Shown: positions 44,965 through 52,614 of the stretch, piece after piece | Position numbering within the stretch: the first letter of the stretch is position 1 | How the letters are laid out: the number at the start of each line of letters is the position of its first letter | Assembly: GCA_035294245.1 (NCBI GenBank) | Contig: DATGLG010000068.1 | Coordinates: 62,001 to 126,000 of the forward strand | From: DATGLG01 sp035294245 | GTDB taxonomy: Bacteria > Pseudomonadota > Alphaproteobacteria > JACZXZ01 | Reading direction: 5' to 3' | Length of the DNA stretch: 64,000 nt | Made by a program: the position numbers and the translations under genes | The notes under the pieces: model-generated | Told to the model about the DNA's origin: nothing | What the model saw: only the letters and a program-made list of their open reading frames with translations | Databases searched by the model: none

Positions 44965-45691
44965 CGCTGAGCGGGTCTCGATGTCCTTCGGCGGCTTCCT
45001 CGCCGTCTCGGGGGCGAGCATGACGGTCGCCGAAGGCGATATCGTCGGCCTCATTGGGCCGAACGGCGCTGGAAAATCGACCTTTTTCAACTGCCTCGCC
45101 GGTGATCTCACGCCGAGCACAGGTCGCGTTGTCTTCGACGACATCGAGGTGACGCACGCCTCGCCGGAGGAGCACGCGAAACTCGGGATCGGGCGCACCT
45201 TCCAGGTTCCCGCAACCTTCGAAGACCTCACGGTTCTTGAGAATGTGATGATCGGCGCCTTTCTGCGACACCCTGGCGAGCGCGAGGCGCGGCGTGAGGC
45301 GCGTCGCATCCTTGAGGTGACCGCGCTCGACGGGCTTGCCGAGCAGCCGGCGCGCGGCCTCGGAACGCCTGGACGCAAGCGCCTCGAGATCGCTCGTGTC
45401 TTGGCGACCGGCCCGCGGCTTATGCTGCTCGACGAGGCGCTTGCCGGGCTCAACCCCGTCGAGATCCGCGCCGCTATCGAGCTCGTGCGGCGCATTCACG
45501 CGATGGGAATAACGCTCATCATCGTCGAGCACATCATGGAAGTGATCATGACGCTGGCGCACCGCGTCGTTGTGTTCAATCAGGGGCGCGTCATCGCCGA
45601 AGGCACTCCCCGCGAGGTGGTGGATGATCCTATCGTCATCGACGCCTATCTCGGTCATTCGCACGCCAAACGGGCGCAGAGCGGTGGATGA
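44954..45691 (+). CDS. livG: ABC transporter ATPase, LivG-like
   Basis: The protein has 245 residues. Walker A is GPNGAGKSTF, Walker B is LMLLDEALAGLNP. The signature region reads GLGTPGRKRLEIARVLA, a variant of the usual LSYGQ, as in some LivG proteins. The H-loop is IIVEHIM. It energises uptake with LivF. It overlaps livM by 11 bp and ends 7 bp before livF. Confidence 0.92.
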   Translation: MLLSAERVSMSFGGFLAVSGASMTVAEGDIVGLIGPNGAGKSTFFNCLAGDLTPSTGRVVFDDIEVTHASPEEHAKLGIGRTFQVPATFEDLTVLENVMIGAFLRHPGEREARREARRILEVTALDGLAEQPARGLGTPGRKRLEIARVLATGPRLMLLDEALAGLNPVEIRAAIELVRRIHAMGITLIIVEHIMEVIMTLAHRVVVFNQGRVIAEGTPREVVDDPIVIDAYLGHSHAKRAQSGG

Positions 45692-45698
45692 GATCGCC

Positions 45699-46433
45699 AT
45701 GGACCGGCTAAAAGTCGAGCATCTCGAGGTGAAGTATGGCGATCTCGTCGGCGTGGCGGATGTCTCTCTCGACGTGAAGCCCGGTACGATCGTCGCCTTG
45801 CTGGGGGCCAATGGCGCTGGGAAGACAACGACGCTCAACGCGATCGCGGGCCTCGTGCCACCCTCGGGCGGCGTCATCGAATGGCAAGGTGAGGACATCG
45901 CTCGGCTCCCGGCCTATGCCATCGTGCGCAAGGGCCTGGCCCTCTCGCCGGAGGGCTGGCGTCTCTTCACCGGCCAGACCGTCGAGCAAAATCTCAAACT
46001 TGGCACCACGCCGCTGACCGATAAGGCACGCGCCTCGGAGTTACTCGATCGCGTCTATGAGCTCTTCCCTCGTCTCAAGGAGCGCCGCAAGCAGCGCTCC
46101 GGAACGCTCTCGGGCGGCGAGCGCCAGATGCTCGCCGTCGGCCGCGCCCTCATGAGCGAGCCCAGCCTGCTGCTCCTCGACGAGCCGAGCCTCGGCCTTG
46201 CACCGGCGATCGTCGAAATGCTCTACGCCAGCCTCGACCGATTGCACGACGAAGGCCTTACCCTGCTCCTGGCGGAGCAGTCCGTCCACTTGGCGCTCGA
46301 GGTCGCCGACTACGCCTATGTCTTGCAGACGGGGCGCACTGTCCTTGAGGGGCCGGCCGCAAAGCTGGCTGCCGACCCGGAGGTCCAGCGCATCTATCTC
46401 GGCCTCGGCAACGAGACGGCAGCGCCTCTCTGA
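45699..46433 (+). CDS. livF: ABC transporter ATPase, LivF-like
   Basis: The protein has 244 residues from ATG 45699 (an in-frame GTG at 45684 is an alternative). Walker A is GANGAGKTT, the signature LSGGERQML, Walker B LLLLDEPSLGLAP, and the H-loop LLAEQSV. It completes the five-gene importer. The stop faces the next, minus-strand gene after 4 bp. Confidence 0.93.
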   Translation: MDRLKVEHLEVKYGDLVGVADVSLDVKPGTIVALLGANGAGKTTTLNAIAGLVPPSGGVIEWQGEDIARLPAYAIVRKGLALSPEGWRLFTGQTVEQNLKLGTTPLTDKARASELLDRVYELFPRLKERRKQRSGTLSGGERQMLAVGRALMSEPSLLLLDEPSLGLAPAIVEMLYASLDRLHDEGLTLLLAEQSVHLALEVADYAYVLQTGRTVLEGPAAKLAADPEVQRIYLGLGNETAAPL

Positions 46434-46437
46434 GCGG

Positions 46438-46806
46438 TCAGCCCGCAGCCTTATTCAAGACCTCTTGAGGGGTGCTCGAAACGATCTTGGCGTAGCTCGG
46501 GACGAATTTTCTGCCCTCGATCAAGGTCACGAAGGCTGGCTTCATCTCCTCCGCGAGGATTTTGCGGATTTTCGCATGGACCTCGATGTCTCGCCACTCG
46601 CCGATCAACCAGAAATGATCCGCATCGGCCACGTCGCGGCATAGCACCCCATCCTTCACCTGCGCCGCGGATTTGTGCATCGGATTCTCGTCCGAGTAGT
46701 CGAACTCGTTGAAGAGCTTGATGAACTCGTCGCCTTTACCGGGCTTCACTCGAAAATCGTAGATGTGGAAGAAGTGACCTTCCTTCGCAAGCGGCTCCAG
46801 TGCCAT
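46438..46806 (-). CDS. ABM-like dimeric alpha/beta-barrel protein
   Basis: The 122-residue protein is a single ferredoxin-like alpha/beta-barrel domain (HFFHIYDFRVKPGKGDEFIKLFN) of the type found in antibiotic biosynthesis monooxygenases and related small enzymes. There is no signal peptide. It is divergent from the Rieske ferredoxin gene, and the palindrome CAGTATACTG lies between them, so it is probably under the same MarR control. It may act on a quinol or ring-opened intermediate of the aromatic pathway, but the substrate is unknown. Confidence 0.75.
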   Translation of the reverse strand: MALEPLAKEGHFFHIYDFRVKPGKGDEFIKLFNEFDYSDENPMHKSAAQVKDGVLCRDVADADHFWLIGEWRDIEVHAKIRKILAEEMKPAFVTLIEGRKFVPSYAKIVSSTPQEVLNKAAG

Positions 46807-46833
46807 GAGCGTCTCCAGGGTCTATGTCTTGTC

Positions 46834-46855
46834 GATAGACAGTATACTGACTATC
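46834..46855. promoter_or_regulatory. MarR-type operator 1 (22-bp palindrome)
   Basis: GATAGACAGTATACTGACTATC: a perfect CAGTATACTG core (46840-46849) extended to a 22-bp dyad in which only one base pair is not symmetric. It lies between the divergent ABM gene (start 46806) and the Rieske ferredoxin gene (start 46969). The same core occurs at 48568 and 51084. Probable binding site of the MarR at 50453. Confidence 0.7.
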
Positions 46856-46968
46856 CTTCGGCGGCAAGCGTCGATTGGCGCAAGCGAGCATTGACCGGCT
46901 CACTCGTTACCCTTAGCGTGCCCGACCTCGCGAGAAAGAGCGAGATGTAGAAAAGGAGCGCAGATCCG

Positions 46969-47283
46969 ATGGCATGGCATGCCGCAGCGAGCGTGGACGA
47001 GGTCGGAGACGACGAAGTGATTGGGGTCGTGATCGAGGGGCAACCTATTGCAATCTATCGCCTTGGCGGACAGCTCTATGCGACCCACAACATCTGTTCC
47101 CACGAGCACGCGCTGCTTTCGGATGGCTATATCGAAGGCGACTGCATTGAATGCCCGCTGCACCAGGCGCGCTTCCACATCCCGACCGGCGAAGTGCGGA
47201 GCGCGCCGGCCACGGAGCCGGTCAAAACCTATTCCATCAAGGTCCAAGGCGATCAAATCCTGGTCGATGTTCCGGACGCCTGA
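46969..47283 (+). CDS. Rieske [2Fe-2S] ferredoxin of a ring-hydroxylating dioxygenase
   Basis: The 104-residue protein is a single Rieske domain with the two ligand pairs C43-x-H45 (CSHEHALLSDG) and C62-x2-H65 (CPLHQARFH). A good ribosome-binding site (AAGGAG) precedes the start. It carries electrons from the flavin reductase just downstream to the dioxygenase alpha subunit. It is the first gene of the dioxygenase set. Confidence 0.93.
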   Translation: MAWHAAASVDEVGDDEVIGVVIEGQPIAIYRLGGQLYATHNICSHEHALLSDGYIEGDCIECPLHQARFHIPTGEVRSAPATEPVKTYSIKVQGDQILVDVPDA

Positions 47284-47291
47284 CGCTTTGC

Positions 47292-48545
47292 ATGTTGGCC
47301 TCGCCTAACCAGAGCTTCGTGATCGTCGGCGCCGGGCAGGCCGGCGGCCGCGCCGCCGAGGCGATGCGCAAGGCCGGCTTCCAGGGGCGGGTGATCTTGA
47401 TCGGAGATGAGGCGGAACCACCCTATGAGCGGCCGCCTCTCTCGAAGGCGATCCTCGTCGGCGCCAAGCCGCACGGCTCTTGCCAATTGTTGCCATCGGG
47501 CTTCTACAAGGAGAATGAGATCGAGCTGCTGACCGAGACGCGCGTCATCGCTCTCGACCCGGCGGCGCATCGGGTGAAGCTCGCCGATGGGCGCGAGGTC
47601 GGATACGACAAGCTCGTATTGGCCACAGGCGGCCGCGTTCGCGAGCTTCCTTTCGCGCCGATCGGAAGGGCCGGCGTCTATTACCTCCGCACCGTTAAGG
47701 ACTCGCTGACTCTCGGTGCCGCGCTGCGGCGAGCCAAGCGCTTCGTGGTGATCGGCGGCGGCTTCCTTGGTCTCGAGGCGGCGGCAAGCGCGCGCAAGCT
47801 GGGCCTCGAGGTCACGGTCGTCGAATGCTTGCCGGCAATACTCGATCGCGCCATGCACCCCAAGATCGCCGAGTATGTAGCCGCCCTTCATCGCCGTAAT
47901 GGGGTCGAGATCCGCACGGGCATTACGGTTTCGGAGATCGCCAGCGACAGCAAGGTCGAGGCCGTCATCTGCCGCGACGGCTCACGCATCGCAGCCGATC
48001 TCGTTCTTGTTGCGATCGGCATACTCCCCAATGTCGAGCTTGCCGAGGCCGCCGGCGCCGCCATCGAGAACGGCATCAAGGTCGACGAGTTTGGACGCAC
48101 GACGCTTGAAGACGTTTATGCCGTCGGCGATGTGGCCAATCATCCCAATCCGATCCTCGGCCGCCGCTTGCGCCTCGAATCCTGGCAGAACGCCCAGAAC
48201 CAAGCTATTGCCGTCGCGCGGGGCTTGTGCGGCGCGCCGCAACCCTATGCCGAAGTACCGTGGTTCTGGTCGGATCAATACGATGCAAACATCCAAATGG
48301 TCGGCGTTCCGCAGGAGACCGACGATGTCGTCTTCCGCGGCGATCCCACGAGCGGCCGCTTCACGGCCTTCAACATCGCGCGTCATCGCGTAGTCGGCGC
48401 GACCGCATTCAACATGGGTGGTGAGATCCGCTTTGCACGTAAAATGATCGAGACCGGCACGACGCCCACGCTCGACGCCCTCGCCGACCCGCGCCACAAG
48501 CTCAAAGATCTCGTGGCAGCCCACGCGGCCTCGTCGCAAGCTTGA
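47292..48545 (+). CDS. FAD-dependent ferredoxin reductase (BphA4/AndAa type)
   Basis: The protein has 417 residues from ATG 47292, 8 bp after the ferredoxin. FAD motif FVIVGAGQAGGRAAEAMRK, NAD(H) motif FVVIGGGFLGLEAAASARK and the ATG-type FAD contact VYAVGDVANHPNP identify the reductase of class III three-component dioxygenases. It passes electrons from NADH to the Rieske ferredoxin. An 87-bp gap with the second palindrome follows before the alpha gene. Confidence 0.92.
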   Translation: MLASPNQSFVIVGAGQAGGRAAEAMRKAGFQGRVILIGDEAEPPYERPPLSKAILVGAKPHGSCQLLPSGFYKENEIELLTETRVIALDPAAHRVKLADGREVGYDKLVLATGGRVRELPFAPIGRAGVYYLRTVKDSLTLGAALRRAKRFVVIGGGFLGLEAAASARKLGLEVTVVECLPAILDRAMHPKIAEYVAALHRRNGVEIRTGITVSEIASDSKVEAVICRDGSRIAADLVLVAIGILPNVELAEAAGAAIENGIKVDEFGRTTLEDVYAVGDVANHPNPILGRRLRLESWQNAQNQAIAVARGLCGAPQPYAEVPWFWSDQYDANIQMVGVPQETDDVVFRGDPTSGRFTAFNIARHRVVGATAFNMGGEIRFARKMIETGTTPTLDALADPRHKLKDLVAAHAASSQA

Positions 48546-48567
48546 CCGTTGCTTTCCACAAAATCGT

Positions 48568-48577
48568 CAGTATACTG
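48568..48577. promoter_or_regulatory. MarR-type operator 2
   Basis: CAGTATACTG, identical to the core of the site at 46840, followed by CCTAT (right arm CTAT conserved). It lies 56 bp upstream of the dioxygenase alpha start, so this operon half has its own controlled promoter. Confidence 0.6.
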
Positions 48578-48632
48578 CCTATATCTGGTTTTGCGCGGCC
48601 GCGCCTGATGGCGACCCCGGTTGGAGGTTCAC

Positions 48633-49925
48633 ATGACTCTCGGCGTCGACATGCTCGACTTGCCTGCGATAGGCGGTTCGAACCGCGCCCCCGACGGCCC
48701 TTATGAATGGCCGCCCGAGGGACTCACGCGCATTCCCGATTGGGTCTACACCAGCCAGGCCATCTACGAACGTGAGGTCGAGCGCATCTTTCACGGGCCG
48801 ACCTGGAACTACGTGGCCCTTGAGTGCGAGATCCCCCAGCCCGGTGACTTCAAGCGCTCGTTCGTCGGCCCAACGCCTGTCATCGTCTCAAGGGCTCAGG
48901 ACGGCGGCATTCACGTTTTCGAGAACCGCTGCTCCCATCGCGGCGCCGAGTTCTGCCGCAAGTCTCGAGGCAACACCAAGGAGTTCGTCTGCCCTTATCA
49001 CCAGTGGACATATGATTTGGCCGGAACCCTGATTGGCATTCCCTTCCGCCGCGGTCTCAAGAAGGAGGGCGGCATGCCAAAGGATTTCCGGCCCGAGGCG
49101 CATTCGCCGCGTCACCTCAAGGTGACGACGCGGCGCGGTGTCGTCTTCGCGTCCTATTGCGACGAGATGGAATCGATCGAGGATTATCTCGGTCCGGAAA
49201 TCCTCGCGGATTTCGATGCGACGTTCGACGGCCGGCCCCTCAAGCTGCTCGGCTATTACCGCAACGTTCTGCCGGCCAACTGGAAGCTCTATCACGAGAA
49301 CCTCAAGGATCCCTATCACGCCACGCTCCTGCACGCCTATCTGGTCAATTTCGGGCTGCTCGTCGCCGGCAACAAATCGGCCATGATCGTCGATGCCAAG
49401 GGCCGCCACGGGACCATGGCCTCCGCCAAGGGCGACGAGGGCCCCAAGGTGGACGACGCCAGCAAGAGGGAGATGCGCGCCTTCCAAGAGAACATGAAGC
49501 TGAACGACGACCGTTTCCTGAATTATGTGAAGGAGTTCGACTCGCCCTGGTCCGTCACCATGCAGACGATCTGGCCAAACCTGATCGTGCAGCGGGAGCT
49601 CAATACCCTGGGTACGCGCCACATCGTTCCCCACGGCCCGAACGCCTTCACGATGATCTGGACCATGTTCGGCTATGAGGGCGACAGCGATGAGATGGTG
49701 CGGCATCGGCTGCGTCAGGGCAATCTGATGGGGCCGGCGGGCTTCCTCGGCCTCGAGGACAACGAGGCGATGAAATTCGTGCAGGAGGGAATCTGCGGCG
49801 CCGCGCGGGAGATGTGCGGCCTCGTCGAGCTCGGCGGGCGTGACGAGGGCACCTCGACAACCCTCATCACCGAGGCCGCGATCCGCTCGATGTACCGGCA
49901 CTATCGCGACGTCATGGGACTTTAG
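48633..49925 (+). CDS. Rieske ring-hydroxylating dioxygenase alpha subunit (NagG/AndAc-like)
   Basis: The protein has 430 residues from ATG 48633 (GGAGG upstream). The Rieske cluster is C100-x-H102 (CSHRGAEFC) and C120-x2-H123 (CPYHQWTYD). The mononuclear iron site is in KDPYHATLLH (H229, H234) with the bridging D226 and a late acid in LEDNEAM. The wording (ENRCSHRGAEFC, KDPYHATLLHAYLVNFGL) is close to salicylate 5-hydroxylase NagG and anthranilate dioxygenase AndAc. A carboxylated aromatic acid is therefore the likely substrate. Confidence 0.93.
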   Translation: MTLGVDMLDLPAIGGSNRAPDGPYEWPPEGLTRIPDWVYTSQAIYEREVERIFHGPTWNYVALECEIPQPGDFKRSFVGPTPVIVSRAQDGGIHVFENRCSHRGAEFCRKSRGNTKEFVCPYHQWTYDLAGTLIGIPFRRGLKKEGGMPKDFRPEAHSPRHLKVTTRRGVVFASYCDEMESIEDYLGPEILADFDATFDGRPLKLLGYYRNVLPANWKLYHENLKDPYHATLLHAYLVNFGLLVAGNKSAMIVDAKGRHGTMASAKGDEGPKVDDASKREMRAFQENMKLNDDRFLNYVKEFDSPWSVTMQTIWPNLIVQRELNTLGTRHIVPHGPNAFTMIWTMFGYEGDSDEMVRHRLRQGNLMGPAGFLGLEDNEAMKFVQEGICGAAREMCGLVELGGRDEGTSTTLITEAAIRSMYRHYRDVMGL

Positions 49926-49927
49926 CG

Positions 49928-50440
49928 ATGCTCGATACGAAACCGCGGGCCGCCGCGACACTCCCCTCCCTATTGGAGTTGCGGCTGGAGATCGAGGCGT
50001 TCAATGCCGAGTATTGCCAGGTGCTCGATACTCAGCAGATCGAATCCTGGCCGAGCTTCTTCACCGAGGACGCGATCTACCGCATCACCGCGCGGGAGAA
50101 CGCGGAAGCGGGATTACCGGTTGGGCTTGTCTACTGCGAGGGCCGCGCCATGCTGATCGACCGCGCCTTCGCGATCGCGCACACCGCGATGTTTGCGCCG
50201 CGCTATCTACAGCATCATGTGAGCAATCTGCGCGTCATCGCGATCGCTAACGACGGCACCATCTCTGCGGAAGCGAATTATCTGGTTCTGCAGACGCTCG
50301 TCGACGACGATACCCGCATCCATCAGGCTGGGCGCTACCTCGACCGCTTCGTGCGCGACGGCACCTCGCTCCGGCTGAAGGAGCGGCACTGCATCTACGA
50401 CACGCTTAGGATCGACAACTCGCTCGTCTATCCGGTTTGA
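49928..50440 (+). CDS. ring-hydroxylating dioxygenase beta subunit
   Basis: The 170-residue protein is the small SnoaL/NTF2-like beta subunit that stabilises the alpha subunit (LEIEAFNAEYCQVLDTQQIESWPSFFTEDAIYRI). It starts 2 bp after alpha. With ferredoxin, reductase and alpha it makes a complete class III oxygenase (alpha3-beta3). It is convergent with the MarR gene, 12 bp apart. Confidence 0.92.
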   Translation: MLDTKPRAAATLPSLLELRLEIEAFNAEYCQVLDTQQIESWPSFFTEDAIYRITARENAEAGLPVGLVYCEGRAMLIDRAFAIAHTAMFAPRYLQHHVSNLRVIAIANDGTISAEANYLVLQTLVDDDTRIHQAGRYLDRFVRDGTSLRLKERHCIYDTLRIDNSLVYPV

Positions 50441-50452
50441 TCGGGAGCGCGC

Positions 50453-50965
50453 TCAACTCGGCCGGAAAAGCGCGCGGCCGTGCTGATTGTTCACCTCGAC
50501 GAGGCGCCGGAGCATCGCCATGAAGGCGGCGCGCTCCTCGGCAGACAAGGGGGCGACCAGGCGCTCCTGGGCGCGGATCATCGCCTCATACATGTCTTCG
50601 ACGAGCTTTGACCCCTCAGCCGTGAGGTAGGCGAGCTTCACGCGACGGTCCTGCTCGCTTCCGACGCGCCGAACAAGCCCGCGGTCCGCCAGCCGCCCCA
50701 GGACATCGGCGACATTCGTACGATCGATGCCGATTTCGGCCGCCAGCGATACCTGGTCAATCCCCGGGTGCTGGCTCAGCGTCGTCAACAACCCGTATTG
50801 GACGGGCGTGATGTTGTAGACCTTGCACTCCTCGATGAAGAGGGCATGGTGGATCTGATGCAGCCGCCGGATAAGGAAACCCGGGCGCGACCACAAAGGC
50901 AGCGGCATCTTGATGCGGTGTCGCTCCTCCGGCACGCCGCCGGTCTTCGCGCGCGGTTTCGTCAA
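50453..50965 (-). CDS. MarR-family transcriptional regulator
   Basis: The protein has 170 residues with the winged helix-turn-helix of the MarR family: GIDQVSLAAEIGIDRTNVAD, then LGRLADRGLVRR, and the wing ending in DRRVKLAYLTAEG. It forms dimers that bind palindromes and are released by small aromatic ligands. Three CAGTATACTG sites in nearby promoters, one 119 bp upstream of this gene, are its likely operators. It is convergent with the dioxygenase beta gene. It is therefore the probable repressor of the aromatic catabolic cluster. Confidence 0.93.
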   Translation of the reverse strand: MTKPRAKTGGVPEERHRIKMPLPLWSRPGFLIRRLHQIHHALFIEECKVYNITPVQYGLLTTLSQHPGIDQVSLAAEIGIDRTNVADVLGRLADRGLVRRVGSEQDRRVKLAYLTAEGSKLVEDMYEAMIRAQERLVAPLSAEERAAFMAMLRRLVEVNNQHGRALFRPS

Positions 50966-51083
50966 GGGATATCCTCCCTGCTCTGATTCCTCTCGATACC
51001 CGCTCGACCTATTCGACGCAATCCTTGGTCGTGCGTCGCGACCTCAGTAAGGGATTGACCCTCCAGGGGTCGGGCCATATGCT

Positions 51084-51093
51084 CAGTATACTG
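51084..51093. promoter_or_regulatory. MarR-type operator 3
   Basis: A third copy of CAGTATACTG, between the divergent MarR gene (start 50965) and the amidase gene (start 51129). This suits autoregulation of the repressor and control of the amidase/molybdenum-hydroxylase operon. Confidence 0.6.
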
Positions 51094-51128
51094 TTTTTCT
51101 GGCGAATCAGGCGAATCAACAGGGCCGA

Positions 51129-52589
51129 ATGCCCCGGGGAGACGGCAGTCCATTGTCGGCGTCTTTATCTGCCTTTCAGCCCGCTCACGAAATCGCGGCG
51201 CAAATCCGCGCCGGCAAGCTCTCGCCCGTCGATCTCGTCACGGCCGTGCTCGCCCGGATCGACGCGAGTCAACCGACCCTCAACGCCTATATCACCGTCT
51301 GTCACACGGAGGCGCTCGCGGCGGCGAAAGCGGCGGAGGCTGCCGTCCGGCGCGGCGACGAGCTCGGCCCCCTCCACGGCGTACCGGTCTCGGTCAAGGA
51401 CATCATCAACACGAAAGACATTCGCACGACCTGGGGCTCCCGCCTCATGGCCGACAATGTGCCGGACAACGACGCCGTCGCGGTGTCGCGCCTCAAGGCG
51501 GCCGGCGCCATCATCCTCGGCAAGACGACGACGCCCGAATTCGCCCATAAGCTGCTGACCGACGCACCGCTGTTCGGGGTCACCCGCAATCCCTGGGATC
51601 TGGACCACAGTCCGGGAGGATCGAGTGGTGGCTCGGCGGTCGCAGTCGCCGCTGGGCTCGGCCCTTTGGCACTCGCGACCGATGCCGGCGCCTCGACCCG
51701 CCTCCCCGCCGCCTGCACGGCGATCCTGGGATTGAAGCCGACGCTCGGCATCATCCCCCACAATCAGGTGCCCGAGGCATTCAACAACTTCATCCATCTT
51801 GGGCTCATGGCGCGCAACGTTCGCGATCTTGCGCTCATGCTCGACGTGCTGGCGGGGCCGCATCCGAGCGATCCCCATTCCCTCGCCGCACCGCTGCCCG
51901 GTGCACGCGAGCGGTTGGCGGATTCCCTGGACGTTAAGGGCAAGCGCATCGCCTGGCGCCCTCTCCTCGGCAACGAGGTGCTGGACGACGAGGTGCGCAC
52001 GCTCTGCGAGGAGGCTCTCCATGCGCTGGCAGAACAAGGCGCAAAAGTGGAGCAGGTGGATGAGCCCTTCGAGAATTCCGATTCCGCCTGGCGAGTCTTG
52101 CAGCAATCGAATTGGGCTGCGCGTTTCTACGATAAGCTCGACGAGGTCCGCGACCGGATGGACCCAAGCTTCGTCGAGGGCATCCGCGTGGGCGGCAGCT
52201 ATACGGGTCAACAAGTCACGAAAGCGGGATATCGGCGCACCCAGATCTTCCGCGCGGTGCAGCAATGGTTTGCGCGCTTCGATTTTGTCGTCACCCCTAC
52301 GGCCGCCCGCCCACCCCTTCCCGTGTCACAGAGGGCGCTCGATCCGATAACGATCAACGGGCGGACAGTTGGGGACATGCGGCAGGCTTACGCGCCTTAT
52401 CTCAACACCATCGATCTCAGCGGTCACCCTGCCGTGAGCGTTCCCTGCGGATGGACCAAAGCGGGTTTGCCCGTGGGTCTACAAATCATCGGCCCTTGGT
52501 ATGCGGATGCCGAAATCTTGCGATTGGCAGCCGTTTTCGAGCAGATTCGCCCCTGGGCGTCGCGCATCCCTCCCCATGCGCCGGCTTGA
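51129..52589 (+). CDS. amidase signature family enzyme
   Basis: The protein has 486 residues. The Ser-Ser-Lys triad is present: Lys in PVSVKDIINTKD, the cis-Ser in SPGGSSGGSAVAVAAG, and the nucleophile Ser in DAGASTRLPAA (the usual GGS is GAS here). It cleaves an amide to the acid and ammonia in the cytosol. The first of a downstream set including a molybdenum hydroxylase (25 bp gap), it may feed a carboxylic acid into that pathway. An alternative start is TTG 51153. Confidence 0.92.
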   Translation: MPRGDGSPLSASLSAFQPAHEIAAQIRAGKLSPVDLVTAVLARIDASQPTLNAYITVCHTEALAAAKAAEAAVRRGDELGPLHGVPVSVKDIINTKDIRTTWGSRLMADNVPDNDAVAVSRLKAAGAIILGKTTTPEFAHKLLTDAPLFGVTRNPWDLDHSPGGSSGGSAVAVAAGLGPLALATDAGASTRLPAACTAILGLKPTLGIIPHNQVPEAFNNFIHLGLMARNVRDLALMLDVLAGPHPSDPHSLAAPLPGARERLADSLDVKGKRIAWRPLLGNEVLDDEVRTLCEEALHALAEQGAKVEQVDEPFENSDSAWRVLQQSNWAARFYDKLDEVRDRMDPSFVEGIRVGGSYTGQQVTKAGYRRTQIFRAVQQWFARFDFVVTPTAARPPLPVSQRALDPITINGRTVGDMRQAYAPYLNTIDLSGHPAVSVPCGWTKAGLPVGLQIIGPWYADAEILRLAAVFEQIRPWASRIPPHAPA

Positions 52590-52614
52590 GCGAGACAGGA
52601 GATCGGATTCTAAC

